Part shown: positions 8,948 through 21,130 of the stretch, piece after piece
How the letters are laid out: each line of letters opens with the position of its first letter
Position numbering within the stretch: the first letter of the stretch is position 1
Assembly: GCF_001672815.1 (NCBI RefSeq)
Contig: NZ_LZKK01000267.1
Coordinates: 32,837 to 96,836, forward strand
From: Mycobacterium sp. E796
GTDB lineage: Bacteria; Actinomycetota; Actinomycetes; Mycobacteriales; Mycobacteriaceae
Reading direction: 5' to 3'
Length of the DNA stretch: 64,000 bases
Made by a program: the position numbers and the translations under genes
The notes under the pieces: model-generated
What the model saw: the letters and a program-made list of their open reading frames with translations, nothing else
Told to the model about the DNA's origin: nothing
Databases searched by the model: none

Positions 8948-9048
8948 CGGGTATTTCAACCCGATATACGAGAGAGGTTAGTGCCTGCGGTCGCTGGAAA
9001 TCAATGCCTTACTCCTGTGATATAGGCGTCATTACCCGTATTGCGGGT
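8948..9048. promoter_or_regulatory. Two candidate IclR operators upstream of the SDR operon
   Basis: CGGGT-ATTTCA-ACCCG (8948-8963) and ACCCG-TATTG-CGGGT (9034-9048) share the same 5-bp arms in opposite order. They lie 26 and 112 bases upstream of the first gene of the operon that ends in an IclR gene, within an A/T-richer stretch. No other regulator is nearby. Confidence 0.45.
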
Positions 9049-9189
9049 GTTTATTGCCGACAAACGGCACATCAGCCACAGAAGGGAGCACAACCGACTT
9101 GTCGCTGCGAGGCGGGCACATCGCCTATTGCCCTCCGCGCCGGGGCCCATGTGACAGGTGTGACCCGCACCATCCGGCCGGGACGACGC

Positions 9190-10590
9190 TCAGCGCCGCT
9201 TGGCTCCCCGCTTCTCGCGCACCCGCACGTTGATGCGGATCGGCGAACCCTCGAACCCGAACGTCTCGCGCAGCCGCCGCTCCAGGAAGCGCCGATAACC
9301 GGCCTCGAGGAAGCCGGTGGTGAAGAACACGAACGTCGGCGGTCGGGCGGTGGCCTGGGTGGCAAAGAGGATGCGCGGCTGCTTGCCACCACGCACCGGG
9401 GGCGGCGTGGCCGCGACGACTTCCTTGATCCAGGTGTTCAGCTGGCCGGTGGAGATCCGCTTGTCCCAGGATTCCAGTGCGGTCTCCATGGCCGGCACCA
9501 GCTTCTGCACGGCGCGGCCCGTCTTGGCGGAGATGTTGACCCGCTGCGCCCAGCGCAGCTGCGCCAGTTCGCGGTCGATCTCGCGTTCCAGGATGTCGCG
9601 GCGGTCCTCGTCGACCAGGTCCCACTTGTTGAAGGCCAGCACCAAGGCGCGGCCGGCCTCGATCACCATCGACAGCACCCGCTGATCCTGTTCGGTCAGC
9701 GTTTCGGAGGCGTCGATCAGCACGACGACGACCTCGGCCGCGTCGATGGCCGAGTGCGTGCGCACCGAGGCGTAGAACTCGTGCCCGCTGGCCTGGCCGA
9801 CCTTGCGCCGCAGGCCGGCGGTGTCGACGAACCGCCACGCCTTGCCGCCCAATTCGATGAGCGAGTCGACCGGGTCCACCGTCGTGCCGGCGACGTCGTG
9901 CACAACCGAACGCTGGTCTCCCGCAAGCTTGTTCAGCAGTGAGCTCTTGCCCACGTTGGGCTTGCCGACCAGCGCCACCCGTCGCGGGCCGCCCGCCTTG
10001 GGCGCGGCCTCGGAGACCTCGGGCAGCGCGGCCAGCACCTCGTCGAGCAGATCGGCGACGCCGCGACCGTGCATCGCGCTGATCGCGTGCGGCTCACCGA
10101 GCCCCAGCGACCACAACGCGGCGGCGTCCGCCTCGCCCTTCTCGCTGTCAACCTTGTTGGCGGCCAAGAAGACCGGCTTGCCCGAACGCAGCAGGATCCG
10201 GGCGGCGGCCTCGTCGGCCGCGGTGGCGCCGACGGTGGCATCGACCACCAGGATCACCGCGTCGGCGGTGCGCATGGCCACCGACGCCTGCTCGGCCACC
10301 AGCTGCTGCAGGCCCTTGGCGTCGGGCTCCCATCCTCCGGTGTCCTGCACGACGAACCGGCGCCCGGTCCACAGCGCGTCGTAGGAGACGCGGTCGCGCG
10401 TGACGCCGGGGATGTCCTGTACCACCGCCTCGCGCCGTCCGAGGATCCGGTTGACCAGGGTCGACTTGCCGACGTTGGGCCGGCCCACCACCGCGACGAC
10501 GGGCGCGGGGCCGGGCTCGTCGACGTCATCGATACCGGAATCGGTGAGCTCCCAATCGCTTTCGTCGGACCAGGTGCCGTCGGACGTCAT
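9190..10590 (-). CDS. der: Ribosome-assembly GTPase Der (EngA)
   Basis: A 466-residue double GTPase needed for 50S subunit maturation. The first G domain has its P-loop GRPNVGKST at residues 36-44, DTGG near 83 and NKVD near 145. The second has GKPNVGKSS at 209-217, DTAGL and NKWD. The C-terminal KH-like domain occupies the last 90 or so residues and ends in a basic tail. The first 30 residues are an acidic extension common in mycobacterial Der. The ATG at 10590 overlaps the stop of cmk as ATGA. It is the last gene of the parA-scpA-scpB-rluB-cmk-der series. Confidence 0.97.
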   Translation of the reverse strand: MTSDGTWSDESDWELTDSGIDDVDEPGPAPVVAVVGRPNVGKSTLVNRILGRREAVVQDIPGVTRDRVSYDALWTGRRFVVQDTGGWEPDAKGLQQLVAEQASVAMRTADAVILVVDATVGATAADEAAARILLRSGKPVFLAANKVDSEKGEADAAALWSLGLGEPHAISAMHGRGVADLLDEVLAALPEVSEAAPKAGGPRRVALVGKPNVGKSSLLNKLAGDQRSVVHDVAGTTVDPVDSLIELGGKAWRFVDTAGLRRKVGQASGHEFYASVRTHSAIDAAEVVVVLIDASETLTEQDQRVLSMVIEAGRALVLAFNKWDLVDEDRRDILEREIDRELAQLRWAQRVNISAKTGRAVQKLVPAMETALESWDKRISTGQLNTWIKEVVAATPPPVRGGKQPRILFATQATARPPTFVFFTTGFLEAGYRRFLERRLRETFGFEGSPIRINVRVREKRGAKRR

Positions 10591-11258
10591 CGCACCGCCC
10601 CGCTTTTCTGGCGGACCAGCTCGAGCAGGTGGGCGATCACCTGGGCCTCGCTCATGTCGCTGGTATCGACGACCACCGCGTCGTCGGCCGCGCGTAGCGG
10701 CGACACCGGCCTTGTCGAGTCGAGATGGTCGCGGCGGCGCACGTCGGCCAGCACGCCCTCGTAGTCGTCGGGAAGCCCGGACGCGACGTTCTGGTCGTTG
10801 CGGCGTCGCGCACGGGTCTCGGCCGACGCGGTCAAAAAGATCTTCACCGGAGCGTCGGGCAATACAACGGTTCCGATGTCGCGGCCCTCGACGACGACGT
10901 TGCCGGGCCCCTCTGCCAAGGCCCGCTGCAACCCCACCAGCCGCGCGCGAACGGCCGGCACCGCCGACACCGCCGAGACGGCCCGGGTCACTTCGTCGCC
11001 GCGGATCTCGACCGAGACATCCTTTCCCTCAAGGAAGTAGTGCTCATCGTCCACCGACAGCGGCACCGTCGACGCCACGGTCGCGACGGCTTCGGCATCA
11101 TCCGGGTCGACCCCCGCGCGCAGCACCGCCAGCGTGACGATCCGGTACATCGCCCCGGTATCCAGGTAGCGGGCGCCCAACGCAGCCGCCAAAGCCTTTG
11201 ACACCGACGACTTTCCGGTTCCCGCCGGGCCGTCGATGGCGACAACGACGCCCGTCAC
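10587..11258 (-). CDS. cmk: Cytidylate kinase
   Basis: A 223-residue enzyme that phosphorylates CMP and dCMP to the diphosphates with ATP in the cytosol. The P-loop GPAGTGKSS is at residues 10-18, [11 protein letters not shown] is the substrate-binding segment, and [11 protein letters not shown] plus the RRNDQ region follow as in bacterial Cmk. GTG at 11258 overlaps the rluB stop (GTGA), and its own stop overlaps der, so translation is likely coupled across the operon. Confidence 0.96.
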   Translation of the reverse strand: MTGVVVAIDGPAGTGKSSVSKALAAALGARYLDTGAMYRIVTLAVLRAGVDPDDAEAVATVASTVPLSVDDEHYFLEGKDVSVEIRGDEVTRAVSAVSAVPAVRARLVGLQRALAEGPGNVVVEGRDIGTVVLPDAPVKIFLTASAETRARRRNDQNVASGLPDDYEGVLADVRRRDHLDSTRPVSPLRAADDAVVVDTSDMSEAQVIAHLLELVRQKSGAVR

Positions 11259-11998
11259 AGCCCGACCGCCTTGTACAGCGCGCCGATCTCGTCTCGCCGC
11301 AACGCCCGGATGCTGCCCGGGCGCTGCTCGCCCAGCGACACCGCGCCGATGTCGGTGCGCACCAGCGCCTCCACCGGGAAGCCGGCGGCGCCCAGCAGCC
11401 GGCGCACGATGCGGTTGCGCCCCTCGTGCAATGTCAACCGCACCAGCGTCTTACCCGGGATCGCATCCACCACGGCGAAGTCGTCGACGCGCGCCACCCC
11501 GTCGTCGAGCTCGATTCCGGCGCGCAGCCGCTTGCCCAGCCCGCGCGGCACCGTGCCCGCCACCGTCGCCAGGTAGGTCTTGGGCACCTCGTGGGAGGGA
11601 TGCATCAGCCGGTGCGCCAGCTCGCCGTCGTTGGTCAGCAGGATCAGCCCCTCGGTGTCGGCGTCCAGCCGTCCGACGTGAAAGAGGTTCTTGTTGCCGC
11701 GGACCCGGCGCTCGATCAGGTCGCCGATGCACGGGCGGCCGCGTTCGTCCGACATGGTCGAGTGCATGCCGCGCGGCTTGTTCAGCGCCAGGTACACCAT
11801 CGAGTCGTCGACGACCACCCGGGCCCCATCGACGCGGATCACCGAGGCGTCCGGGTCGACCCGCGTCCCGAGCTCGGTCACCACCTGCCCGTCAACCTCG
11901 ACGCGGCCGTCGATAATCAGCTTCTCGGCCGCCCGCCGCGAGGCAATTCCGGCCTGGGACAAGACTTTTTGCAGCCGGATCCCTTCAGTATCGGCCAT
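11255..11998 (-). CDS. rluB: Pseudouridine synthase, RluB/RsuA family
   Basis: A 247-residue rRNA pseudouridine synthase. An N-terminal S4 RNA-binding domain (about residues 7-70, [18 protein letters not shown]) precedes the catalytic domain, where [13 protein letters not shown] carries the catalytic Asp (about residue 112). The target is probably helix 90 region U of 23S rRNA, as for RluB, but RsuA-type specificity on 16S rRNA cannot be excluded. The ATG at 11998 overlaps the last base of the scpB stop (TGATG); a TTG one codon upstream is also in frame. Confidence 0.93.
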   Translation of the reverse strand: MADTEGIRLQKVLSQAGIASRRAAEKLIIDGRVEVDGQVVTELGTRVDPDASVIRVDGARVVVDDSMVYLALNKPRGMHSTMSDERGRPCIGDLIERRVRGNKNLFHVGRLDADTEGLILLTNDGELAHRLMHPSHEVPKTYLATVAGTVPRGLGKRLRAGIELDDGVARVDDFAVVDAIPGKTLVRLTLHEGRNRIVRRLLGAAGFPVEALVRTDIGAVSLGEQRPGSIRALRRDEIGALYKAVGL

Positions 11999-12696
11999 CA
12001 ATCCTTGTCCACATCGAAGGACAGCGACTGCTCGGACGCCGAACCGCCCGCGAGTTTGATGAAACGTGGCTCGCTGTCCAGGGATTCGGTGAGGTCCTCG
12101 ATCGTGTCGACGTCGGGAAGCAGCGGCGCGATGTCGGGAAGGTCGCCCAGCGACTCCAACCCGAGGCGCTCCAGGAACAGCTCGGTGGTGGCGAACGTCG
12201 TCGCGCCGGTGTCGTCGTCGACGCCGGCCTCGGTGATCAGGCCGCGGGCCAGCAGGGTGCGCATGACGGCGTCCACGTTGACGCCGCGCACCGCGCTCAC
12301 CCGCGCGCGGGTCACAGGCTGGCGGTAGGCGACCACGGCCAGCGTCTCCAGCGCGGCGCGGGTGAGTTTGGATCGCGCGCCGTCCAGCAGCAGCTTCTCG
12401 ACGTAGGGGGCGAAGCGGGCGCGGGTGTACATCCGCCAGCCCTCGCTGTTCTGCCGCAGGTCGATGCCGCTCTCGCGCTCGGCGAGTTCCTCGGACATCT
12501 GCTGCAGCTTGGCCGCGATACGGTAAACGGGCTGTCCGGTGGCCGCGCCCAGCGCCTCGACGGTGACCGGGGTGTCCACCACCAGCAACAGCGCCTCCAG
12601 CACCGAGCCGAGTTCGTCGGCGTCCATCGGCGCCGCCTCGGCGATCTCGATCCCCAGATCGATCTCGGGCAGCTCTTCGGGCAACTCTTCAGTCAT
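11998..12696 (-). CDS. scpB: Segregation and condensation protein B
   Basis: A 232-residue kleisin-associated winged-helix protein that works with ScpA and SMC in chromosome compaction and segregation. Tandem winged helices are visible (LGSVLEALLLVVDTPVTVEAL, then LTRAALETLAVVAYRQPVTR with the RGVNVDAVMRTLL recognition helix). The acidic N-terminal 20 residues and the C-terminal tail are less conserved. The ATG at 12696 overlaps the scpA stop as ATGA. No smc gene is in the window. Confidence 0.95.
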   Translation of the reverse strand: MTEELPEELPEIDLGIEIAEAAPMDADELGSVLEALLLVVDTPVTVEALGAATGQPVYRIAAKLQQMSEELAERESGIDLRQNSEGWRMYTRARFAPYVEKLLLDGARSKLTRAALETLAVVAYRQPVTRARVSAVRGVNVDAVMRTLLARGLITEAGVDDDTGATTFATTELFLERLGLESLGDLPDIAPLLPDVDTIEDLTESLDSEPRFIKLAGGSASEQSLSFDVDKD

Positions 12697-13493
12697 TCGT
12701 CACGCACTTCTGCCGGCCGTTCCCCGGTCCACGAAATTTGGAGCACGCCAAGCGGCTCTGACTGGTCGAATGCTACCGTCCGGGTCCGATACAGCTCGAG
12801 CAGCGCTAGAAAGCGGCCGACGACCTCCAGCGGCGCCTCGCAGTCGGCGACCAGCTCGGAAAACGTCGCCCACTGGCCGCTGCCGCGGGCCTCCAGGATC
12901 TCCAGCAACTTCTTGGCCTGCTCGGGAACCGAGACCGCCACCTCGTGCAGGTGCCCGATCGACACCGTCGGCACCGGGCGCGGGGTGAACGCGACCGCCG
13001 CGATCTGGGCGAAGCGTTCGGCGTCGACGCCGAGCATCACCTCGGGGAGCAGCTCGGTGAACCGGTCCTCCAGCGACACCGCGCGCGGGTAGCTGCGCGG
13101 CGCGGCGGCCTCCAGCTCGGCGAACATCTCCGCGACGTGCTTGAACGCCCGGTACTGCAGCAGCCGGGCGAACAGCAGGTCGCGCACCTCCAGCAGCGCC
13201 AGGTCCTCCTCGTCGTCGATCTGCCCGGCCGGCAGCAGGCGCGCCGCCTTGAGGTCGAGCAGCGTCGCGGCGATCACCAGGAACGCGGTGGTCTCCTCCA
13301 GCCCCAGCTGGGAGCCGATCGCTTTGGTGTAGGCGATGAAGTCGTCGGTGACCTGGTGCAGCGCCACCTCGGTGACGTCGAGGCGGTGGGCGAAGATCAG
13401 CTGCAGGAGTAGGTCGAACGGCCCCTCGAAGTTCGTGAGGCGGACCTGGAAGCCGGTCTGGGGTGGCGCCTCACCGTTGGCGGTTGAGTTCAC
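12693..13493 (-). CDS. scpA: Segregation and condensation protein A
   Basis: A 266-residue kleisin bridging the SMC heads. The N-terminal helical domain has the ScpA signature FEGPFDLLLQLIFAHRLDV (from about residue 19) and LVIAATLLDLKAARLLP. The C-terminal winged helix ends in VGRFLALLELYRTR. I chose the GTG at 13493, which overlaps the parA stop as GTGA; longer reading frames upstream run through the parA gene in another phase and are not coding. H37Rv has the same parA-scpA-scpB order. Confidence 0.95.
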   Translation of the reverse strand: MNSTANGEAPPQTGFQVRLTNFEGPFDLLLQLIFAHRLDVTEVALHQVTDDFIAYTKAIGSQLGLEETTAFLVIAATLLDLKAARLLPAGQIDDEEDLALLEVRDLLFARLLQYRAFKHVAEMFAELEAAAPRSYPRAVSLEDRFTELLPEVMLGVDAERFAQIAAVAFTPRPVPTVSIGHLHEVAVSVPEQAKKLLEILEARGSGQWATFSELVADCEAPLEVVGRFLALLELYRTRTVAFDQSEPLGVLQISWTGERPAEVRDE

Positions 13494-14410
13494 GCGCCGA
13501 ATCGGTGGATGAACTCGCGGGCCAACGCGCGGTAGGCGATCGCGCCGGTCGATCGGGGCGCCCAGGTGGTGATCGGTTCGCCCGCCACGCTGGTCTCCGG
13601 GAACCGGACGGTCCGGGTGATGACGGTGTCGAACACCAGGTCCCCGAACCGCTCGACGACGCGGGCCATCACCTCGCGCGCGTTGACGGTGCGCGGGTCG
13701 TAACGGGTGAGCAGGATGCCGCTGATCTCCAGCTTCGGGTTGAGCCGGTCGCGCACCTTGTCGACGGTGTCGGTGAGCAGCGCCAGGCCGCGCAGCGAGA
13801 AGTACTCGCACTCGGTCGGGATCACCACGCCGTCGGCGCAGGCCAGCCCGTTGACGGTGAGCAGGCCCAGCGACGGCTGGCAGTCGATCAGCACGTAGTC
13901 GTAGCGGTCCAGCACCGGGTACAGCGCGCGGCCCAGGGTCTGCTCGCGGCCCACCTCGTTGACGAGCTGGATCTCGGCGGCCGACAGGTCGATGTTGCTG
14001 GGCACCAGGTCCATGTGGTTGATCCGGGTCTTGAGCAGCACGTCGTCGATCGACACCCGCGGTTCCACGAGCACGTTGTGGATGGTCTTGTCCAGCTCGT
14101 AGTGCGGCACGCCCAGGCCCGCGGACAGGGCACCCTGCGGGTCCATGTCCACCAGCAGCACGCGGCGGCCGTACTCGGCCAGCGCGGCGCCCAGGTTGAT
14201 GGTCGACGTGGTCTTCCCGACGCCGCCCTTCTGGTTGCACATCGCGACGACCTTGGCGGGGCCGTGCGAAGTGCGCGGCGCCGGCTCGGGGATCGCCCGC
14301 GGCGGGCGTCCCGTCAAGCCGATCTCGACGCCGTTTTCCGGGTGCTCGGTCATCACGCCCGGCGTGTTCGGGAGGTGAACATCGCTCGAAAGTCTAACGG
14401 CTTCGCGCAT
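13490..14410 (-). CDS. parA: ParA/Soj-family chromosome-partitioning ATPase
   Basis: A 306-residue Walker-type ATPase that binds DNA nonspecifically and positions cargo or chromosome regions. The deviant Walker A motif KGGVGKTTSTIN is near residue 60, MDPQG follows, and VLIDCQPSLGLL carries the Walker B region. A Pro- and Arg-rich N-terminal extension of about 50 residues precedes the core. The ATG at 14410 is used here; an internal ATG at 14353 (MTEHPEN) is an alternative. It is a second ParA, distinct from the origin-proximal parAB pair, and its linkage to scpAB and nearby xerD suggests a role in segregation. Confidence 0.92.
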   Translation of the reverse strand: MREAVRLSSDVHLPNTPGVMTEHPENGVEIGLTGRPPRAIPEPAPRTSHGPAKVVAMCNQKGGVGKTTSTINLGAALAEYGRRVLLVDMDPQGALSAGLGVPHYELDKTIHNVLVEPRVSIDDVLLKTRINHMDLVPSNIDLSAAEIQLVNEVGREQTLGRALYPVLDRYDYVLIDCQPSLGLLTVNGLACADGVVIPTECEYFSLRGLALLTDTVDKVRDRLNPKLEISGILLTRYDPRTVNAREVMARVVERFGDLVFDTVITRTVRFPETSVAGEPITTWAPRSTGAIAYRALAREFIHRFGA

Positions 14411-14540
14411 TTAACCGGGGCGCCGCGCTGGCGAGTCACCAGCCAATATGGGCGGAAATCGCTGGTCGAGCGCTCATGCGTAAGGGGAGTTAACTTCAGT
14501 CACACCAGCAACATTCGGGAGGTCGCTATCGTGGTTTTAC

Positions 14541-15293
14541 ATGGACCTCAAGCGGAGGCTGCCCATCCTGCGCTGGTCGGTGTTGCGGATGGCCACCGGC
14601 GTGCGCAACATCACCAGGACGGGCCAGATCGGTGACGGCCGCGAGGTGGCCGCCGCCGAATACGTGCTGCGGAACGCCCGCGCCGGCGACGTCGACGACG
14701 CGTTGGCCGCCCTGGACAAGTTCGCCTACGAGAAGTCGATGCTGATGAGCATCGGCGACGAGAAGGGGCTCCTGCTCGATGCGGCCGTGCGCCGTGCCGA
14801 TCCCGCGCTGGCGCTCGAGCTGGGCACCTACTGCGGCTACGGCGCCCTGCGGATCGCCCGCGCCGCCCCCACGGCCAAGGTGTATTCCGTCGAGCTCGCC
14901 GAGGCCAACGCCGTCAACGCCCGCCGGATCTGGGAGCACGCCGGCGTAGCCGACCGGGTCACCTGTGTCGTCGGCACCATCGACGACGGCGGGCGCACCC
15001 TGGACGCGCTGGCCGGCGAGCACGGATTTACTTCGGGGGCATTGGATTTCGTGTTTCTGGATCACGACAAGGACGCCTACCTGGGCGACCTGATGAGCAT
15101 CGTCGATCGGGGCTGGCTGCATCCGGGCGCGATCGTGGTCGCCGACAACGTGCGAATCCCCGGTGCGCCGAAGTACCGCGAATACATGCGCCAGCAACAG
15201 GGCAAGGGGTGGAACACCGTCGAGCACAAGACGCACGTCGAGTACCAGTCGATGGTGTCCGACCTGGTGCTGGAGTCCGAATACCTGGGCTAG
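14541..15293 (+). CDS. SAM-dependent O-methyltransferase (catechol type)
   Basis: A 250-residue Rossmann methyltransferase similar to bacterial catechol/caffeoyl-CoA O-methyltransferases. The SAM motif ELGTYCGYGALRIA is near residue 95, the acidic VYSVELAEANA strand follows, and DFVFLDHDKDAY and VADNVRIPG supply the metal ligands of this family. It corresponds to Rv1703c in position and orientation, diverging from parA and converging on xerD. A strong hairpin lies 9 bases after the stop (15303-15358). The acceptor substrate is unknown. Confidence 0.88.
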   Translation: MDLKRRLPILRWSVLRMATGVRNITRTGQIGDGREVAAAEYVLRNARAGDVDDALAALDKFAYEKSMLMSIGDEKGLLLDAAVRRADPALALELGTYCGYGALRIARAAPTAKVYSVELAEANAVNARRIWEHAGVADRVTCVVGTIDDGGRTLDALAGEHGFTSGALDFVFLDHDKDAYLGDLMSIVDRGWLHPGAIVVADNVRIPGAPKYREYMRQQQGKGWNTVEHKTHVEYQSMVSDLVLESEYLG

Positions 15294-15302
15294 ATTGACC
15301 GT

Positions 15303-15358
15303 GAGCAGACACAAAAGCCCCCGACACGCCGACGAAATGGGGGCTTTTGCGTCTGCTC
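15303..15358. terminator. Long bidirectional hairpin between convergent genes
   Basis: GAGCAGAC (15303-15310) pairs with GTCTGCTC (15351-15358), and CAAAAGCCCCC (15312-15322) pairs with GGGGGCTTTTG (15339-15349), with one mismatch between the two blocks and a 16-base loop. AAAA/TTTT within the stem gives U-runs on both strands. It lies between the O-methyltransferase stop (15293) and the xerD stop (15387). Confidence 0.85.
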
Positions 15359-15386
15359 GCGCCGTTATTGCGCCCGGTCCCGCCAA

Positions 15387-16324
15387 TTATTGCGCGCGCG
15401 GGTGCGCCCCGGCCCACACCTCGCGCAGCGCGTGCACGGTGACCAGCGTGTAGATCTGCGTCGTCGTTACCGACGCGTGCCCGAGGAGCTCCTGCACGAC
15501 GCGAACGTCGGCGCCGCCCTCCAGCAGGTGGGTCGCAAAGGAATGCCGCAGCATGTGCGGCGACACGCCCGAGGTGATCCCGGCGCGCTCGGCGGCGTCC
15601 TGCAGCACCTGCCACGCGCTCTGCCGCGACAGCCGGCCGCCGCGGGCGTTGAGGAAGATGGCCGGCGTGCCGCGGCCGCGCCGTGCCAGGTCGGGGCGGC
15701 CGCGCACCAGGTAGGCGTCCAGCGCCTGCACGGCGGGGCGCCCGATGGGCACAAGTCGCTGCTTACCGCCCTTGCCGCGCAGCAGCACCGACCGTGCCTC
15801 GGTGTCGATGTCGTCGACGTCGAGGCCGACGGCCTCGGAGATCCGAGATCCGGTGGAGTACAACAACTCCAGCAGGGCACGGTTGCGCAGCGTCAGCGGG
15901 CCGTCGCTCGGGCCGTCCCCGCCGGCGCCTTCGAGCAGCGCCAGCACCTGGTCGATCGTCAGGCTCTTGGGAAGCCGACGGCCGGGCGTCGGGGGGCGCA
16001 CGGCCCGAGCCACATCCAGCTCGGCGAGGCCTTCGGCGGCGGCGAACCGGTGCAGACCGCGCACCGCGATCAGCGCCCGCGCCGCCGACACCGCCGACAG
16101 CGCCGCCGTCCCGGCGTCGGGGTCGCCGCGGCGCAGCGAGACGAGGAACTCGCTGACGTCGTCCTCGCCGACCTTGGCCAGGTCGTGAATTCCGCGGTCC
16201 GACAGGTGCTTCGAATAGCGGCGCAGGTCGCGGCGATAGGAGGTCAGCGTGTTCTTCGCCACGCCCCGTTCGATGGTCAGGTGGTCGAGGTAGCCCTGCA
16301 GCTGGGTGTCCAGAACCGCCGCCG

Positions 16325-16328
<4 letters not shown>
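15387..16328 (-). CDS. xerD: Site-specific tyrosine recombinase XerD
   Basis: A 313-residue recombinase that resolves chromosome dimers at dif with XerC. The N-terminal SAM-like core-binding domain covers about residues 8-95. The catalytic domain contains [12 protein letters not shown] (Arg), [15 protein letters not shown] (His-x-x-Arg), [12 protein letters not shown] (His and the nucleophilic Tyr) and the KGGKQR beta-hairpin Lys. The ATG at 16328 overlaps the nudix gene stop as ATGA. It is chromosomal and not linked to an integrated element. Confidence 0.95.
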
Positions 16329-18833
<2,505 letters not shown>

Positions 18834-19778
18834 TTACTGGGGCACGGTGATCGAGGTGGCGCCGTGCCCGGTGCCGTACTGCCCGATGTGGCCGCCGTTG
18901 ATCAGATCGTGCAGGCCCAGGACCGTCGTGATCCGTCCCGGCGCGGCGTCGATGTCGTCGACGGTGCTGATCGCCGTGTTCATGCCGGCGTCGGCGCGGG
19001 CGGTGGCGACCGCCGCGCCCCCCGTCGCCGAGCCGTCGCGGCCCGCCAGCAGGGTGCCCGAGCCGTGGGGTGCAAGTGCGGCGGAGAACCGGGCCACGCT
19101 CACGCCCTGATTGCCGGCGTCCTGCGGCAATGCGCCGCCGGTCACGACCAGCGCGGCGTTGGCCGCCCCCAGGTGGTCGGCGGGCTGATAGGTGATGAAG
19201 CCGGTGTCGCGCAGCGACGCCAGCACGGTGTCGCGCTGCGCGTCGTCGATCGGCGGGGTGGCCGGGTTGGCGTTGATCAGCATGGCGATGCCGAGCAGGT
19301 CGCCGGCCTGCGAGCCCTGGTCGACGAGCTTGGTGCTCAACTGCTGACCGGCGGGCAGGATCGAGGAGTTCACCACCGTCCGCAGCTTCTCCGCGGAGTT
19401 GGCGTCGACGAACTCCTGGGTGAGCGAGACCGTTCCGGCGACGGTTCCGCCGGCCTGGCCGATGAATTTCGCGATCGCGGCGACGTCGTCGTCCCGGGCG
19501 TCCGGGGTGCGGAACATCACCACCGACTTCCCACCCAGCGCGTCGTGCACGATCCGGCCGGCCAGCTGGTTGTCGAAATTGTTTGCGGCGGCAAGCTTTT
19601 CGTTCATCGCGTTCTTCTGGTCGTTCAGCCCGTTGATCTGGGTGTACAGGTCGCGCTTCTCGTCACGCAGGCTGGACAGCAGGGTGTCCGAGAGGAATCC
19701 GGAGCCCAGCACGACGCCCACGGCCAACGCCAGGAAGACCGCGGCCAGGGATAGGGCGTGTTGGCGTAACGAGATCAT
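18834..19778 (-). CDS. mctB: MctB / SteB family envelope protein
   Basis: A 314-residue protein with one N-terminal membrane anchor (about residues 7-26), a coiled-coil stretch (about 33-65) and a large extracytoplasmic domain. It matches mycobacterial MctB (Rv1698), proposed as a copper-transport outer-membrane protein. The corynebacterial relative SteB acts with SteA in cell separation. No obvious copper-ligand cluster is visible, so the cell-separation role deserves equal weight. It is adjacent to steA (23 bases after it) on the same strand, a conserved pairing. Confidence 0.9.
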   Translation of the reverse strand: MISLRQHALSLAAVFLALAVGVVLGSGFLSDTLLSSLRDEKRDLYTQINGLNDQKNAMNEKLAAANNFDNQLAGRIVHDALGGKSVVMFRTPDARDDDVAAIAKFIGQAGGTVAGTVSLTQEFVDANSAEKLRTVVNSSILPAGQQLSTKLVDQGSQAGDLLGIAMLINANPATPPIDDAQRDTVLASLRDTGFITYQPADHLGAANAALVVTGGALPQDAGNQGVSVARFSAALAPHGSGTLLAGRDGSATGGAAVATARADAGMNTAISTVDDIDAAPGRITTVLGLHDLINGGHIGQYGTGHGATSITVPQ

Positions 19779-19801
19779 TTAACGCACCGTTCGTCGAAAA
19801 G

Positions 19802-20983
19802 CTATGTGAGCAAGTGCTGTATCCACAGGGTGAAGTGGTTCCAGTAGTGGGTGATCCAGTGCATCACCACGCCGTCGGTGCGCGAGACCCACAGCGCGAC
19901 GATGACGGCGATCAGCATCGTCAGCGCCAGCAGCGCGATGGCGCCCGCCGAAATGTGGTTGCGGTACAAGGTCGCAACGGCCTTGGCGTCGACCACCTTC
20001 TCCCCCACCCGAAGCCGCGTCAGGAACGTCGAGGGGTTGCTCTGGGTGCGGTTGCGGTCGAAGAACGTCTCGATGTTGGCGGTGTGGCCGGCCGTCACGA
20101 GCAACGCGGCACCGTGGTGGTCGGCCAGCAGCAAGGCCAGGTCGACCGCCGAACCGGCGGCCGGGAAGGTCATCGCCCCGACGCCGAGGTCCTGGATCCG
20201 TTCCAGGCCCGGCGCGTGGCCGTCGGCGTCGGCGGGCAGCACGACCTGGGCGCCGCACTTGAGGGTGTCGGTGCTGATCTGGTCGGGGTCGCCGACGATG
20301 ATCTGGGGGCGATAACCGTTCTTGCGCAACACATCCGCACCGGTGCCGACGCCGATGAGCACCGGCTGGTACTCCTTGATGAACGGTTTGAGGGAGCGCA
20401 GCTCGTCCTCGGCGCTGGGCTCGTCGGCCACGATCACCACGTGCCGGCGGCGCAGGTCGACGTCGATGTCGGGGATGCCGATGCCGTCGATCAACAGCGG
20501 GCTCTCGCTCTTGATGAACTCGATCGTGTTGCCGGCGAACGCCTCCAGGTGGGCCGCGAGGCCGCTCTTGGCCTCCCGCATCAGGTCGGCGATGTCGTGG
20601 TCGGTGCGCTCGGTGCCGCGGACCAGCCGCCGGTCACCGGAATACACGCCGCCCTCGTAGAGGCGGATCTTGGCGCCGTCCTTGACCTTCTTGAAGACGT
20701 CGGGCCCGGTCTCGTCGATCAGGGTCACCCCGTTGTTGACCAGAACCTCGGGGCCAAGATTCGGGTAGCGCCCCGACACCGACGGCGACGCGTTGACGAC
20801 GGCGGCGATGTCGGCCTCCACCAACGCGTCCGCTGTGATGCGGTCCAGATCCAGGATGTCGAGCACCACGATGTCGCCGGGACACACCCTGCGCAGCAGG
20901 CGATCGATGTTCCGGTCGACCCGGGCGGTGCCGGTGAGGCCCGGCCGTGTCGTGTTACGCGAAAGCAGACCTGACATCTTCAT
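19802..20983 (-). CDS. steA: Putative cytokinetic-ring protein SteA
   Basis: A 393-residue protein with a cytoplasmic thiamin-pyrophosphokinase-like domain (VIVGDPDQIST resembles the nucleotide-binding turn, and VGTGADVLRKNGYRP precedes it) and a single C-terminal membrane helix (about residues 347-368). Corynebacterial SteA works with SteB in the RipA/FtsEX cell-separation pathway. I chose the ATG at 20983 (MKMSGLLSRNTT), as in Rv1697; an upstream ATG at 21046 adds 21 residues without conservation. It is followed directly by mctB. Confidence 0.88.
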   Translation of the reverse strand: MKMSGLLSRNTTRPGLTGTARVDRNIDRLLRRVCPGDIVVLDILDLDRITADALVEADIAAVVNASPSVSGRYPNLGPEVLVNNGVTLIDETGPDVFKKVKDGAKIRLYEGGVYSGDRRLVRGTERTDHDIADLMREAKSGLAAHLEAFAGNTIEFIKSESPLLIDGIGIPDIDVDLRRRHVVIVADEPSAEDELRSLKPFIKEYQPVLIGVGTGADVLRKNGYRPQIIVGDPDQISTDTLKCGAQVVLPADADGHAPGLERIQDLGVGAMTFPAAGSAVDLALLLADHHGAALLVTAGHTANIETFFDRNRTQSNPSTFLTRLRVGEKVVDAKAVATLYRNHISAGAIALLALTMLIAVIVALWVSRTDGVVMHWITHYWNHFTLWIQHLLT

Positions 20984-21130
20984 GGGGGCGATTCTGTCCG
21001 CGAAGCCAGGGCGAGGCGAGTAGGCGCGCCGTAACATCTGCCTCATAAGTTATCTAGAGTCACATTAGTAACAGGCTGATCCCGGTTCGGTCGCGGTGAG
21101 GGTGGGAGGTGAGTGCCCGAACCTCGACAG

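Noticed and set aside
12693..14240. Long minus-strand frame continuing upstream of scpA through the parA gene (515 codons)
   Set aside because: The part beyond 13493 runs in a different phase through the clearly coding parA gene and is Arg/Pro-rich shadow sequence. The GTGA overlap gives the natural scpA start.
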